This document shows, piece by piece, positions 8,188 through 16,634 of a stretch of 64,000 nucleotides of DNA (position 1 is the first letter of the stretch; the number at the start of each line of letters is the position of its first letter). The notes below the pieces were generated by a model that did no database searches, was not told the DNA's origin, and saw only the letters and a list, made by a program, of their open reading frames with translations. The translations under genes were made by a program, and so were the position numbers. Source of the DNA: Alkalihalophilus pseudofirmus (GTDB taxonomy: Bacteria > Bacillota > Bacilli > Bacillales > Bacillaceae_D); assembly GCF_029094545.1 (NCBI RefSeq), contig NZ_CP117835.1, forward strand, positions 62,001 to 126,000, in the 5' to 3' direction.

Positions 8188-9783
8188 TTGCAACAAGAAC
8201 AAAGCCATCAGCTGATTAAAGGTGCGATGGCGTTATCTGCTGCTGCTTTGTTTGCGAAAATATTGAGCGCAGGGTATAGAATCCCCTATCAAAATATAGC
8301 GGGTGATATTGGATTTTATGTGTATCAGCAGCTTTATCCTTTTTATGGTTTGGTCATGCTTTTGTCTATGTATGGATTTCCGGTGGTCATCTCAAAACGA
8401 GTGGCTGAACTAGAAGCAGCAGGACAAGTACAGAGGGCGAGGCTGACAGTGGCGGTTTCCTTTTATGGCTTACTCGTTCTAGCTGCAGCAGCGTGGGCTG
8501 CTATGTACTTTAGTGCACCGCTGTTAGCGCAAGTTATGGGAGATACGCAATTAACTGCACCGCTGCGTGCAGTGAGTTTAACATTTTGGTTTATTCCTTT
8601 TTTAAGTGTAGGAAGAGGCCTTCACCAAGCAAGGCGTGAATTGCTTCCGACAGCGATCTCTCACATCAGCGAACAGTTTGTCCGAGTTGCGATGATTATT
8701 ATTTTTGTTGTCGTGATTATGAGTCAAACGGCTAACCCGTATGATGCAGGCAAAGGGGCAGTATATGGGTCCTTAATCGGGGGAGTTGTTGGTGTGATTG
8801 TAATTATTTTCTTATCAAAATCTATCGCTTGGACGGAATGGCTGAAGGTGAGTGGGGCATCACTCAAGGAAGTGTTATCCATCCACTCCTTGCTTTTTAA
8901 ACAAGGTATTTTCATTTGTATCAGTGCGCTATTATTTATTTTTATTCAATTTATTGATGCCTTTACGATGATTCCACTCCTTCAAAACTTTGGATTAATA
9001 GGAGAGCATGCCTATGCTGCTAAAGGAGTGTATGATCGCGGGCAGCCGTTATTACAGCTTGGGACCATTGTGACAACCACATTCTCATTGGCTCTCGTGC
9101 CGCTGATCGCACAAGCAATCGCCGCAAAGGAAAGAGAAAAAGCAGGTCTTTACCGTGATTTAGCTATGCGGTTAACGTTATTTATCGGCGGAGCAGCTTC
9201 TATCGGACTTTTTATGATCATTGAACCGGCTAATATTATGTTATATGGTAATTCCCGTGGTTCTGAAGTTTTGGCTGTTTTAGCCTTCGCTATATTCTTT
9301 AGCTCGATTTATTTAACAACGGCTGCCATCTTGCAAGGATATGGTTATGTTCATATACCAGCTTGGGTTATGGGCCTTGGTATTCTCGTGAAGCTTGGGC
9401 TTAATATTCTTTTGGTCCCTGTTATAGGAACGCTAGGAAGTGCCGTGTCAACGGTTGCAGCTATTGCATGCATGGCGCTTGTTCAATTGGTAATAATTAG
9501 AAAGCTTGAAGGCTTTGTCATAAGATCGAATCAGTACTACTGGCTGTTTTTTGGCGCAATGATTTTGCTTATTGTCGTAACGTTTATATGGGGTGGATTG
9601 GTATCTTACCTGTTTGATATGGAAGGAAGCAGAATTCAAGCAGCTGCAGTCGCCTTATCAACCGTGATGGCTGGAGGTGCAGTGATCGGGTGGTACTTCT
9701 TCTTTTTACCGATTCTTAAGGAGGAAGAATGGCAGGCTGTACCGAAATTAAATAAGCTGCGCTTAAAGGTGCGCAGAAGATAA
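8188..9783 (+). CDS. yabM: SpoVB-family / MOP-superfamily membrane flippase-like protein YabM
   Basis: This 531-residue polytopic membrane protein has about 13-14 hydrophobic segments and belongs to the MVF/SpoVB branch of the MOP superfamily, whose members (SpoVB, MurJ) move lipid-linked oligosaccharides. Opening residues such as LIKGAMALSAAALFAKILS and the RIPYQNIAGDIG segment are typical. The start is TTG at 8188, 7 nt after a strong GGAGGAGG. It occupies the yabM position of B. subtilis before mazG, 12 bp downstream, so the two are likely cotranscribed. The substrate is unproven. Confidence 0.88.
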   Translation: MQQEQSHQLIKGAMALSAAALFAKILSAGYRIPYQNIAGDIGFYVYQQLYPFYGLVMLLSMYGFPVVISKRVAELEAAGQVQRARLTVAVSFYGLLVLAAAAWAAMYFSAPLLAQVMGDTQLTAPLRAVSLTFWFIPFLSVGRGLHQARRELLPTAISHISEQFVRVAMIIIFVVVIMSQTANPYDAGKGAVYGSLIGGVVGVIVIIFLSKSIAWTEWLKVSGASLKEVLSIHSLLFKQGIFICISALLFIFIQFIDAFTMIPLLQNFGLIGEHAYAAKGVYDRGQPLLQLGTIVTTTFSLALVPLIAQAIAAKEREKAGLYRDLAMRLTLFIGGAASIGLFMIIEPANIMLYGNSRGSEVLAVLAFAIFFSSIYLTTAAILQGYGYVHIPAWVMGLGILVKLGLNILLVPVIGTLGSAVSTVAAIACMALVQLVIIRKLEGFVIRSNQYYWLFFGAMILLIVVTFIWGGLVSYLFDMEGSRIQAAAVALSTVMAGGAVIGWYFFFLPILKEEEWQAVPKLNKLRLKVRRR

Positions 9784-9795
9784 GAGGGATAAGAC

Positions 9796-11253
9796 ATGAG
9801 TACAATTAATATTATAGGGCTCGGAGCGGGAGATTTAGAGCAGATGCCGCTTGGGGTGTATCGTCACTTGAAGCAAGCAGAAGTGCTGTATGTCCGCACA
9901 GAAGACCATCCTGTTTTAGGCGAGCTGCGTCATGAAGGTGTTACGTTTCAATCGTTTGATCATGTATATGAGCAGTTTGATCAATTTGAAGATGTATACC
10001 GAAGCATCACTGCGCAGCTTATAGAGGCCGCATCAGAAGGATCTATTACTTATGCAGTGCCGGGGCATCCCTTTGTCGCTGAGAGGACGATCCAATTATT
10101 ACTCGATGAAACGAAGGATAAAGAGATCCATCTTGAATTTTTAGGCGGGCAAAGCTTTCTTGACCCGATGTATAATGCTCTTAAAATTGATCCGATTGAA
10201 GGGTGTCAGATCGTTGATGGAACGGCACTAAATCGAGATGAGCTTGAACTGACTCACCACATCATTATTGTCCAAGTATATGATTCGATGATTGCATCTG
10301 ATGTGAAATTAACATTAATGGAGCGACTGCCTGATGATTATGAAGTCGTTATTGCAACAGCAGTCGGATCAGCTAAAGAACAACTGACTAAGGTTCCTTT
10401 ATATGAACTAGATCATGCAACCACATTAAATAATTTAACTGCGGTCTACGTGCCCCCTGTTAAAGATGGGGCCTTACTGGCTGCAGAGTTTACAAGATTA
10501 CGTGAAGTCATAGCGGCACTCAGAGGACCAGATGGGTGCCCGTGGGATAAAAAACAGACGCATCAATCATTAAAGAAGTACCTCATTGAAGAAGCGTACG
10601 AGGTGCTAGAAGCGATTGATGAAGAGGATGATGATCATCTTATTGAAGAGCTTGGAGATGTCCTTTTGCAAGTCATGCTTCATGCTCAAATTGGAGAAGA
10701 TGAAGGCTGGTTCTCTATCGGTGATATCATCGAATCAACTACAGAGAAAATGATTCGCCGCCATCCGCATGTATTTGGAAATGAGCGTGCAGAAGATGCA
10801 GAAGCTGTGCTTGCAAATTGGGAAGAGATTAAGAAGGCTGAAAAAGGGAACAAAGAAGAGAGCATGCTAGATGGGATTCCAAAAGGTCTGCCGTCTCTGA
10901 TGACAGCAGATCAGCTTCAGAAAAAAGCAGCCCGTGTAGGTTTTGATTGGGATGATGTTCAGCCGATGTGGGATAAGCTTACTGAAGAGCTTGCCGAATT
11001 CCGTGAAGAAGTGGGTGCAGGCGATAAAGAAAATATGGAAAAAGAGCTGGGTGATATTTTGTTTGTGATTGTTAATATCGCGCGCTTTTATAAAATAAAT
11101 TCAGAAGAAGCACTGCGCTTAACAAATCAAAAATTTAAAAATCGTTTTACTTACATTGAACAGCAGGTGAAGAATACGAACAAAGAAATGACAGATTGCA
11201 CGTTAGAAGAGCTTGATCAGCTTTGGGACGAATCTAAATCTACTTATAAATAG
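9796..11253 (+). CDS. mazG: MazG-family nucleotide pyrophosphohydrolase with N-terminal tetrapyrrole-methylase domain (YabN)
   Basis: The protein has 485 residues. Residues 1-225 form a tetrapyrrole (corrin/porphyrin) methylase-like domain (IIGLGAGDLEQMPLGVYR, YAVPGHPFVAE). The rest holds MazG all-alpha NTP pyrophosphohydrolase repeats, with the metal-binding EExxEx12-28ExxD pattern in EEAYEVLEAI and EELGDVLLQV near residues 275-300 and a second EELAEFREEV/ELGDILFVIV copy near 390-420. MazG proteins clear noncanonical or excess NTPs. The fusion is standard for Bacillaceae YabN. rqcP follows at 13 bp. Confidence 0.94.
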   Translation: MSTINIIGLGAGDLEQMPLGVYRHLKQAEVLYVRTEDHPVLGELRHEGVTFQSFDHVYEQFDQFEDVYRSITAQLIEAASEGSITYAVPGHPFVAERTIQLLLDETKDKEIHLEFLGGQSFLDPMYNALKIDPIEGCQIVDGTALNRDELELTHHIIIVQVYDSMIASDVKLTLMERLPDDYEVVIATAVGSAKEQLTKVPLYELDHATTLNNLTAVYVPPVKDGALLAAEFTRLREVIAALRGPDGCPWDKKQTHQSLKKYLIEEAYEVLEAIDEEDDDHLIEELGDVLLQVMLHAQIGEDEGWFSIGDIIESTTEKMIRRHPHVFGNERAEDAEAVLANWEEIKKAEKGNKEESMLDGIPKGLPSLMTADQLQKKAARVGFDWDDVQPMWDKLTEELAEFREEVGAGDKENMEKELGDILFVIVNIARFYKINSEEALRLTNQKFKNRFTYIEQQVKNTNKEMTDCTLEELDQLWDESKSTYK

Positions 11254-11266
11254 GGGAGAGACACAT

Positions 11267-11539
11267 ATGAGACTAGATAAATTTTTGAAAGTATCTCGTT
11301 TAATTAAACGACGCACACTAGCTAAAGAAGTATGTGACCAAGGCCGAATCAGCATAAATGGCCAGCAAGCGAAAGCAGGGTCAAATGTGAAGGCTGGAGA
11401 TGAACTGGTAGTTAGGTTCGGTCAGAAGCTAGTAACGGTAGAAATTAATGAAGTTAAAGAAACGAGCCGTAAAGAAGAGGCAGGTTCCATGTATACGATA
11501 GTAAAAGAAGAATCTTTAAAAGATAATCACTCACTGTAA
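11267..11539 (+). CDS. rqcP: Ribosome-associated quality-control protein RqcP (YabO, S4 domain)
   Basis: This 90-residue protein is essentially a single S4 RNA-binding domain (MRLDKFLKVSRLIKRRTLAKE). RqcP acts with RqcH on stalled 50S subunits during alanine tailing. A longer in-frame start at 11213 lies inside mazG and lacks a ribosome site; ATG 11267 follows AGGGGAG. A terminator follows immediately, so the yabM-mazG-rqcP unit probably ends here. Confidence 0.94.
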   Translation: MRLDKFLKVSRLIKRRTLAKEVCDQGRISINGQQAKAGSNVKAGDELVVRFGQKLVTVEINEVKETSRKEEAGSMYTIVKEESLKDNHSL

Positions 11540-11544
11540 GAAAG

Positions 11545-11584
11545 TAGGAACAAGCCCCGTAATAGGAGCTTGTTCTATTTTATT
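11545..11584 (+). terminator. Intrinsic terminator after rqcP
   Basis: GAACAAGC (11548-11555) pairs perfectly with GCTTGTTC (11568-11575), followed by a T-rich stretch TATTTTATTT. The T-rich tail overlaps the proposed -35 of yabP. Confidence 0.75.
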
Positions 11585-11601
11585 TGCTCTGTTCATACAC
11601 A
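11573..11601 (+). promoter_or_regulatory. Possible sigma-E promoter of yabPQ
   Basis: TTCTATT at 11573-11579, a 14-nt spacer and CATACACA at 11594-11601 approximate the mother-cell sigma-E consensus (-35 TCATATT-like, -10 CATACANT). yabP in B. subtilis is sigma-E dependent. The -35 match is weak. Confidence 0.4.
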
Positions 11602-11631
11602 TGTGGTAAAGAACAGAGAGGGGAAGATAAA

Positions 11632-11943
11632 ATGACGGAACAATATGAGTTTGGAACTCCAATGGGGCGGGAAAGAAAGAATAATGATCATGATATTACC
11701 CTGCGCGGGAGAAAACAATTAGATATTACTGGTGTAAAACAAGTAGAGAGCTTTGATAATGAAGAGTTTCTGTTGGAAACAGTAATGGGATTTTTATCAG
11801 TTAGAGGGCGTAATCTTCATATGAAAAACCTTAATGTTGAACTCGGTCTTGTGTCCATCGAAGGGAAAATTGATGACTTTGTCTATCTTGATCAGAGCCA
11901 GCAAGATAAATCCAAAGGGTTCTTTGGGAAGCTATTCAAGTGA
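11632..11943 (+). CDS. yabP: Sporulation protein YabP
   Basis: This 103-residue protein matches YabP, a small mother-cell sporulation protein made of beta-rich sequence (HDITLRGRKQLDITGVKQVESF). Its biochemical role is not established. An in-frame ATG upstream within the leader would add about 16 residues; AGAGGGG places the start at ATG 11632. Its stop overlaps the yabQ GTG by 4 nt, so the two are translationally coupled. Confidence 0.92.
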   Translation: MTEQYEFGTPMGRERKNNDHDITLRGRKQLDITGVKQVESFDNEEFLLETVMGFLSVRGRNLHMKNLNVELGLVSIEGKIDDFVYLDQSQQDKSKGFFGKLFK

Positions 11944-12521
11944 GTCTGACGGTTCAATTTTACACAATGGTATCAATGGCTGCGATGGGCATTTGGCTCG
12001 GTGCAGCGATTGATACGTATGGACGCTTCCTTCGAAAACGACGCTCCTTTCACTGGTTGACGGCCTTAAAAGATGTATTATTTTGGCTGATTCAAGGGCT
12101 GATCGTTTTTTATGTACTCCTTGAATCAAATCATGGTGAAGTCAGGTTTTATGTATTTTTAGCTATTTTATGCGGCTACGCCTGCTATAAAGCGCTGCTT
12201 CAGAACACTTATCAGCGCTTATTAGAAGTAATTATTCGTTTATCTATTGCTTTTTACCGGTTTGTCACAAATTTGTTCAATATCCTACTTATTGTTCCTA
12301 TAAAGTACGTATTGAAACTGCTTTATACGTTAGGTATGATGGTAGTAACTGCTATTGTGGCTATCTTTTTATTTATCTTCAGAATCATCTGGAGGCCGTT
12401 AAGATGGGCCTTGCGTTTAATCGGAAAAGCCACACGAATAGATAGAGCTTATAAAAAACTTTCGCCTTATTTTTTGAAAATAAAGGAATATATAAAGGCG
12501 ATGCGGAAAAAGAAAGAGTAA
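11940..12521 (+). CDS. yabQ: Spore cortex biosynthesis protein YabQ
   Basis: This 193-residue membrane protein has four to five hydrophobic segments (about residues 5-25, 45-62, 68-85, 100-150) and a basic C-terminus (IKAMRKKKE). YabQ localises to the membranes around the forespore and is needed for cortex formation in B. subtilis. The start is GTG 11940, overlapping the yabP stop (GTGA). divIC follows 13 bp later with a good AGGAGGGG site. Confidence 0.9.
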   Translation: MSLTVQFYTMVSMAAMGIWLGAAIDTYGRFLRKRRSFHWLTALKDVLFWLIQGLIVFYVLLESNHGEVRFYVFLAILCGYACYKALLQNTYQRLLEVIIRLSIAFYRFVTNLFNILLIVPIKYVLKLLYTLGMMVVTAIVAIFLFIFRIIWRPLRWALRLIGKATRIDRAYKKLSPYFLKIKEYIKAMRKKKE

Positions 12522-12534
12522 GGAGGGGATAAAA

Positions 12535-12915
12535 ATGGTCACAAAGCGTTCGTCAACCGTGCGAGAAATGGATTCACAGTACATTGAAAAGCGGGAGCAG
12601 GAACTTGAGTTTCAAGCAAAGAAACGCAGAGGGTTGATTCGTAGATTAAGTGTGCTGGGTATTTTCGGATTTATACTCGCTGGAATTGCATCTGTGACAT
12701 TTTATGCCCAAGCATCAACCATAAATGAAAAACAAGAAGAAAAGCAGGCTCTTGAACAAGAGCTTGAGTTATTGAAAGCAGAGGAAAAGAGACTTGAACA
12801 AGAAATCATTAACTATAATGATCTGGACTATATAGCAGAGATTGCGAGAAGGGATTATTATTTGTCCAAGCCTGGGGAAACATTGTTTAAACTTCCAGAT
12901 TCTTCAGCTGATTGA
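12535..12915 (+). CDS. divIC: Septum formation protein DivIC (FtsB-like)
   Basis: This 126-residue bitopic protein has a basic cytoplasmic N-terminus, one transmembrane helix (about residues 38-60, VLGIFGFILAGIASVTFYA) and an extracytoplasmic heptad coiled coil rich in Glu and Leu (about 64-100). It joins FtsL and DivIB at the division septum. The family signature PGETLFKLP is at the C-terminus. Its stop codon overlaps the -35 of the next promoter. Confidence 0.95.
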   Translation: MVTKRSSTVREMDSQYIEKREQELEFQAKKRRGLIRRLSVLGIFGFILAGIASVTFYAQASTINEKQEEKQALEQELELLKAEEKRLEQEIINYNDLDYIAEIARRDYYLSKPGETLFKLPDSSAD

Positions 12916-12941
12916 CACCTTTTTTTTCATTCGGGTATAAT
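12912..12941 (+). promoter_or_regulatory. Consensus sigma-A promoter of yabR
   Basis: TTGACA at 12912-12917, an 18-nt spacer and TATAAT at 12936-12941: both hexamers are perfect. The -35 includes the divIC stop codon. Confidence 0.85.
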
Positions 12942-12988
12942 GTAGGAAACGAATATTTACAGATTTCTTAAGGAGGATCTATTTTTTC

Positions 12989-13468
12989 ATGTCAATTGAA
13001 GTAGGCAGCAAGTTGCAGGGTAAGGTTACTGGAATTACAAATTTTGGAGCGTTTGTTGAGTTACCGGGTGGTTCTACCGGCCTTGTACACATCAGTGAAG
13101 TTGCTGATAATTACGTTAAGGATATTAATGAGTTTTTAAAGGTTGGAGAAGAAGTTACAGTTAAGGTTGTAAATGTGGAGAAGGATGGAAAGATCGGTTT
13201 ATCCATTCGTAAAGCAAAAGACCGTCCGGAAGGTTCCGAAAGACCTGCACGTCCTAGTCGTCCAAGCCCATCAGGACGTCCGCCGCGTCCGCAAGGCGGC
13301 GGAAGAGGTCCACAAGGTGGAAATCGCGGTCCTCGGACAAACAGCAGACCAGCACCATCATTTGAAGATAAAATGAGTCGTTTCTTAAAAGATAGTGAGG
13401 AGCGTCTTTCAACCATCAAGCGTCAAACGGAGTCTAAGCGTGGCGGTCGTGGCGCTCGCCGTGGTTAA
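12989..13468 (+). CDS. yabR: S1-domain RNA-binding protein YabR
   Basis: The protein has 159 residues. Residues 1-72 form one S1/OB RNA-binding domain (GVTxFGAFVELPGGSTGLVHISEVA type). Residues about 80-120 are a low-complexity Pro/Gly/Arg linker, and the C-terminus is basic. It resembles the general stress protein 13 / polynucleotide phosphorylase-like S1 group; the cellular target is unknown. The ATG follows AAGGAGGATCT. A near-perfect sigma-A promoter and a strong terminator make it monocistronic. Confidence 0.92.
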   Translation: MSIEVGSKLQGKVTGITNFGAFVELPGGSTGLVHISEVADNYVKDINEFLKVGEEVTVKVVNVEKDGKIGLSIRKAKDRPEGSERPARPSRPSPSGRPPRPQGGGRGPQGGNRGPRTNSRPAPSFEDKMSRFLKDSEERLSTIKRQTESKRGGRGARRG

Positions 13469-13492
13469 CTTGCTGTCAGCTTCTTTATACAA

Positions 13493-13528
13493 ATAAAAGA
13501 CAAGCAGAAATGCTTGTCTTTTATTTTT
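13493..13528 (+). terminator. Intrinsic terminator after yabR
   Basis: AAAAGACAAGCA pairs with TGCTTGTCTTTT around a GAAA tetraloop, then a T tract follows. Confidence 0.92.
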
Positions 13529-13585
13529 CATAGAACGTTGTATAGACTGGTCTAAAAAAGAATATAAAAAAATGATTTAAATGGG

Positions 13586-13614
13586 TTGACTCTTTTAAAA
13601 GAAGGGTGTATAGT
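13586..13614 (+). promoter_or_regulatory. Sigma-A promoter of the tRNA-Met gene
   Basis: TTGACT at 13586-13591, a 17-nt spacer and TATAGT at 13609-13614 lie about 40 nt before the tRNA. Confidence 0.8.
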
Positions 13615-13655
13615 AATACTTGTCGTTAATGACACGTTGATGACACACAATATAT

Positions 13656-13732
13656 GGCGGTGTAGCTCAGCTGGCTAGAGCGTACGGTTCATACCCGTGA
13701 GGTCGTGGGTTCGACTCCCTCCGCCGCTACCA
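13656..13732 (+). tRNA. tRNA-Met (CAT), elongator type
   Basis: A 77-nt cloverleaf with encoded CCA. The anticodon loop is TTCATAC, giving CAT. A paired 1-72 end (G-U) and GGCGGTG acceptor mark the elongator rather than the initiator. The T stem (GTGGG/CCCTC) holds a U-U mismatch at its second pair. It occupies the place where B. subtilis has tRNA genes between yabR and spoIIE. Confidence 0.95.
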
Positions 13733-13743
13733 TATACATATTC

Positions 13744-13775
13744 AAACTTGGATCTATTCAGATTCAAGTTTTTTT
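13744..13775 (+). terminator. Intrinsic terminator after tRNA-Met
   Basis: AAACTTGGATCT pairs with AGATTCAAGTTT (one G-T) around an ATTC loop, followed by a run of Ts. Confidence 0.9.
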
Positions 13776-13933
13776 GTGCTCTCGTAAGTGGGCAGTTTCC
13801 CAATAGAACCATTTTAAACAAAGAACTTTTCCTCATCTTTCTTCAGCATATCCCCCCATCTCCTAGCAAATGAGTGATTTATCCTGTTCATTTTGCTTAA
13901 ACCTGTTGTATTTAATCCTCTTTTAGCAGAATT

Positions 13934-14001
13934 AAGTCGAACGATTCTTTTCTTGCCAAACCTTAATATGACAAAAAATGAAAGACTATTCTGTTTATAA
14001 T
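13934..14001 (+). promoter_or_regulatory. spoIIE promoter: Spo0A-type box and long-spacer sigma-A promoter
   Basis: ATGACA at 13968-13973 and a perfect TATAAT at 13996-14001 are separated by 22 nt, far from the usual 17. B. subtilis spoIIE also has an over-long spacer and is activated by phosphorylated Spo0A. A 0A-box-like AGTCGAAC lies at 13935-13942 and a weaker TTGCCAAA near 13953. The remainder of 13776-13933 shows nothing I can name. Confidence 0.65.
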
Positions 14002-14031
14002 GAAACCACGATTCTAATATGGGTGGTGGGT

Positions 14032-16527
14032 ATGATGATAAGGAAGGCGGCTAAAGAAATGATTGAACCTGCTCGCAGTGTAATGGTTCACGAAAGATTA
14101 ATCAGTTTTACGAGTGGAATGCTCACAAAAGCCGGCAAGACGACGCAAGCGATTTTTTACCAATGGGGCCTGCTCGTTGCGGTTGTAGGTTTTTTACTTG
14201 GACGAGCCATGATTTTATCTGAACTGACACCGTTTGTTCTTCCGTTTTTAGCTGCTGTATATATGTTGAAACGAGAGAAGGCGGGTATCGCTGCTCTAGC
14301 ATTAATGGCTGGGGCGCTAACGAGTTACCATGGCAGCATTGCCTTTGTCATCGTAGCGATCTTCTTATATGTTCTGATGCAAAAAGTGGTTGGGAGGTAT
14401 GTAGATAAAACGACAAAAGCTTTGCCGTATACGGTGTTTGCAGCAAGTATGACAGCGAGGCTGGGTTTAGTGTTTATCTTAGAAGGAACGATTACTAATT
14501 ATGCTCTTATGATGGCAACAGTTGAAGCTGGGCTCAGTTTTATTCTTACTATGATTTTCCTGCAAAGTGTACCTCTAGTCACATCAAGAAAAGTGAAGCA
14601 GCCGCTTCGAAATGAAGAGATTGTCTGTTTAATTATCTTATTAGCATCTGTTATGACAGGGACGGTTGGCTGGGTCATTTATGATGTAACAGTGGAACAT
14701 GTATTAGCTCGCTATCTTGTGTTAATTTTTGCTTTTGTAGGTGGTGCAGCAATTGGGTCGACTGTTGGTGTCGTAACAGGTTTAATATTAAGCCTCGCTA
14801 GTGTGGCAAGCTTGTATCAAATGAGCTTACTTGCATTTTCTGGCTTGCTTGGCGGGTTATTAAAAGACGGCAAAAAGATTGGAGTCGGTATAGGGTTATT
14901 AGTTGGTACCTTATTAATTGGACTATACGGAGAAGGGGGTACGAATCTAGGAGTCACTTTGCTCGAATCTCTTGCCGCAATTGCAATATTTATGCTCACA
15001 CCAAGAGATCTTATCGGCAAGCTGGCGAGATATATTCCAGGCACAACTGAGTACTCCAAAGAGCAGCAGCAATATTTGCGAAAAATTAGAGATGTAACAG
15101 CAGGCAGAGTGGAACAGTTCTCTACACTTTTTCAAACACTATCACAAAGCTTCCAAACTTCACCTGATACGGATATTCCAGAAGATGCAGAGAGGGAGGT
15201 TGACTACTTCTTAAGTAATGTAACAGAAAAAACATGTCAAACATGCTTCAAAAAAGAAAAGTGCTGGGTGCAGAACTTCTCTTCCACTTATGAGTCTATG
15301 CAAAAGCTTATGAAAGAAACCGAGGAGCGTGGTGAAGTGACAAGTCAGCTGCTTTTATCAGAATGGAAAAAGCAGTGCATCAAACCAGAGAAGGTCATTC
15401 AAGCCATTGAACATGAACATGGTCACTTCCAAGCGAATCAAAAGTTAAAAAGACAAGTACTTGAGAGCCGTAAGCTAGTAGCAGACCAACTGTTAGGCGT
15501 CTCGAGAGTTATGGGTGATTTTGCAAAAGAAATTCAAAAGGAAAAGCAGGCCCATCATCATCAAGAAGAGCAAATGCTAGAAGCACTAAGAGGGGTCGGC
15601 CTCGAAGTTGGCCATATTGATATCTATAATCTAGAGAAAGGGAATATTGAGATTGAAATGAGCATTTCTTTTGATCAGGGACATGGACAAGCAGAGAAGA
15701 TTATTGCCCCAATGCTTTCTGATCTATTAAAAGAAACGATTGTCGTAAAAGCAGAGCAGGCGTCCTATTACCCGAATGGTTATAGTCATATTTCATTTAG
15801 TTCCGCGAAAAAATTTGTCATAGAAACAGGAATTGCAAATGTAGCTAAAGGGGGAGCATACGTCTCTGGAGACAGTTATTCTACAATTGAGCTTGGCGCC
15901 GGAAAATACGCGATAGCTATTAGTGACGGAATGGGAAATGGAGAGCGTGCTCACCTAGAGAGTAATGAAACGCTTCAGTTGCTGCAGAAGGTCCTGCAAT
16001 CAGGGATTGAAGAGACCGTTGCGATAAAGTCAGTGAACTCAGTTTTATCACTGAGAACAACAGATGAGATCTTTTCCACCCTCGACTTAGCTATGATTGA
16101 CTTACAAGATGCTACCGCACGTTTCTTGAAAATAGGATCCATTCCAAGCTTTATTAAGAGAGGAGATAAAGTCATTAAAATTGAGGCAAGCAATCTGCCC
16201 ATGGGTATTATTCAAGAGTTTGATGTGGATGTCGTAAGTGAGCAGTTAAAGCCAGGAGATCTATTAATTATGATGAGTGATGGAATATTTGAAGCGCCAA
16301 AGCATGTAGAAAACAAAGAAATGTGGGTTAGACGCATGATAAATGAGCTTGATACAACGGATCCTCAGCAAGTAGCTGATGTCATGTTAGAAAAAGTCAT
16401 ACGATCTGGCCGAGGGATGATTGAAGATGATATGACTATTATTGTAGCGGAAGTGAAGCGCAATACACCGAAGTGGGCAGCCATTCCGCTCTATAAGTCT
16501 CCTAAGTTATTAAGAAAGAGAGCATAA
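14032..16527 (+). CDS. spoIIE: Stage II sporulation protein E, PP2C-type serine phosphatase
   Basis: SpoIIE dephosphorylates SpoIIAA to free sigma-F in the forespore and takes part in polar septation. From ATG 14032 it has 831 residues (827 in B. subtilis). About ten transmembrane segments fill residues 40-310, a central FtsZ-interaction region follows, and the PP2C domain occupies about 590-830. Metal-binding motifs are DGMGNG near 632, MSDGIFE near 750 and DDMTII near 800. The frame is open back to 13978, but that ATG lies upstream of the promoter -10, so translation must begin at 14032 or 14035, after GGTGGTGGG. Confidence 0.96.
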   Translation: MMIRKAAKEMIEPARSVMVHERLISFTSGMLTKAGKTTQAIFYQWGLLVAVVGFLLGRAMILSELTPFVLPFLAAVYMLKREKAGIAALALMAGALTSYHGSIAFVIVAIFLYVLMQKVVGRYVDKTTKALPYTVFAASMTARLGLVFILEGTITNYALMMATVEAGLSFILTMIFLQSVPLVTSRKVKQPLRNEEIVCLIILLASVMTGTVGWVIYDVTVEHVLARYLVLIFAFVGGAAIGSTVGVVTGLILSLASVASLYQMSLLAFSGLLGGLLKDGKKIGVGIGLLVGTLLIGLYGEGGTNLGVTLLESLAAIAIFMLTPRDLIGKLARYIPGTTEYSKEQQQYLRKIRDVTAGRVEQFSTLFQTLSQSFQTSPDTDIPEDAEREVDYFLSNVTEKTCQTCFKKEKCWVQNFSSTYESMQKLMKETEERGEVTSQLLLSEWKKQCIKPEKVIQAIEHEHGHFQANQKLKRQVLESRKLVADQLLGVSRVMGDFAKEIQKEKQAHHHQEEQMLEALRGVGLEVGHIDIYNLEKGNIEIEMSISFDQGHGQAEKIIAPMLSDLLKETIVVKAEQASYYPNGYSHISFSSAKKFVIETGIANVAKGGAYVSGDSYSTIELGAGKYAIAISDGMGNGERAHLESNETLQLLQKVLQSGIEETVAIKSVNSVLSLRTTDEIFSTLDLAMIDLQDATARFLKIGSIPSFIKRGDKVIKIEASNLPMGIIQEFDVDVVSEQLKPGDLLIMMSDGIFEAPKHVENKEMWVRRMINELDTTDPQQVADVMLEKVIRSGRGMIEDDMTIIVAEVKRNTPKWAAIPLYKSPKLLRKRA

Positions 16528-16634
16528 CATCTCAGGCAGAGGTAATATTCCCCAATTTAATAAATACTAAACGTATAAATCCTCTTCAGGTGGTGAATGA
16601 TGGTAACATTCAGTTTACTTGGAGGGGATCAGTT

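Noticed and set aside
13978-14031. Upstream extension of spoIIE
   Set aside because: It contains the promoter -10, so it cannot be in the mRNA from that promoter.
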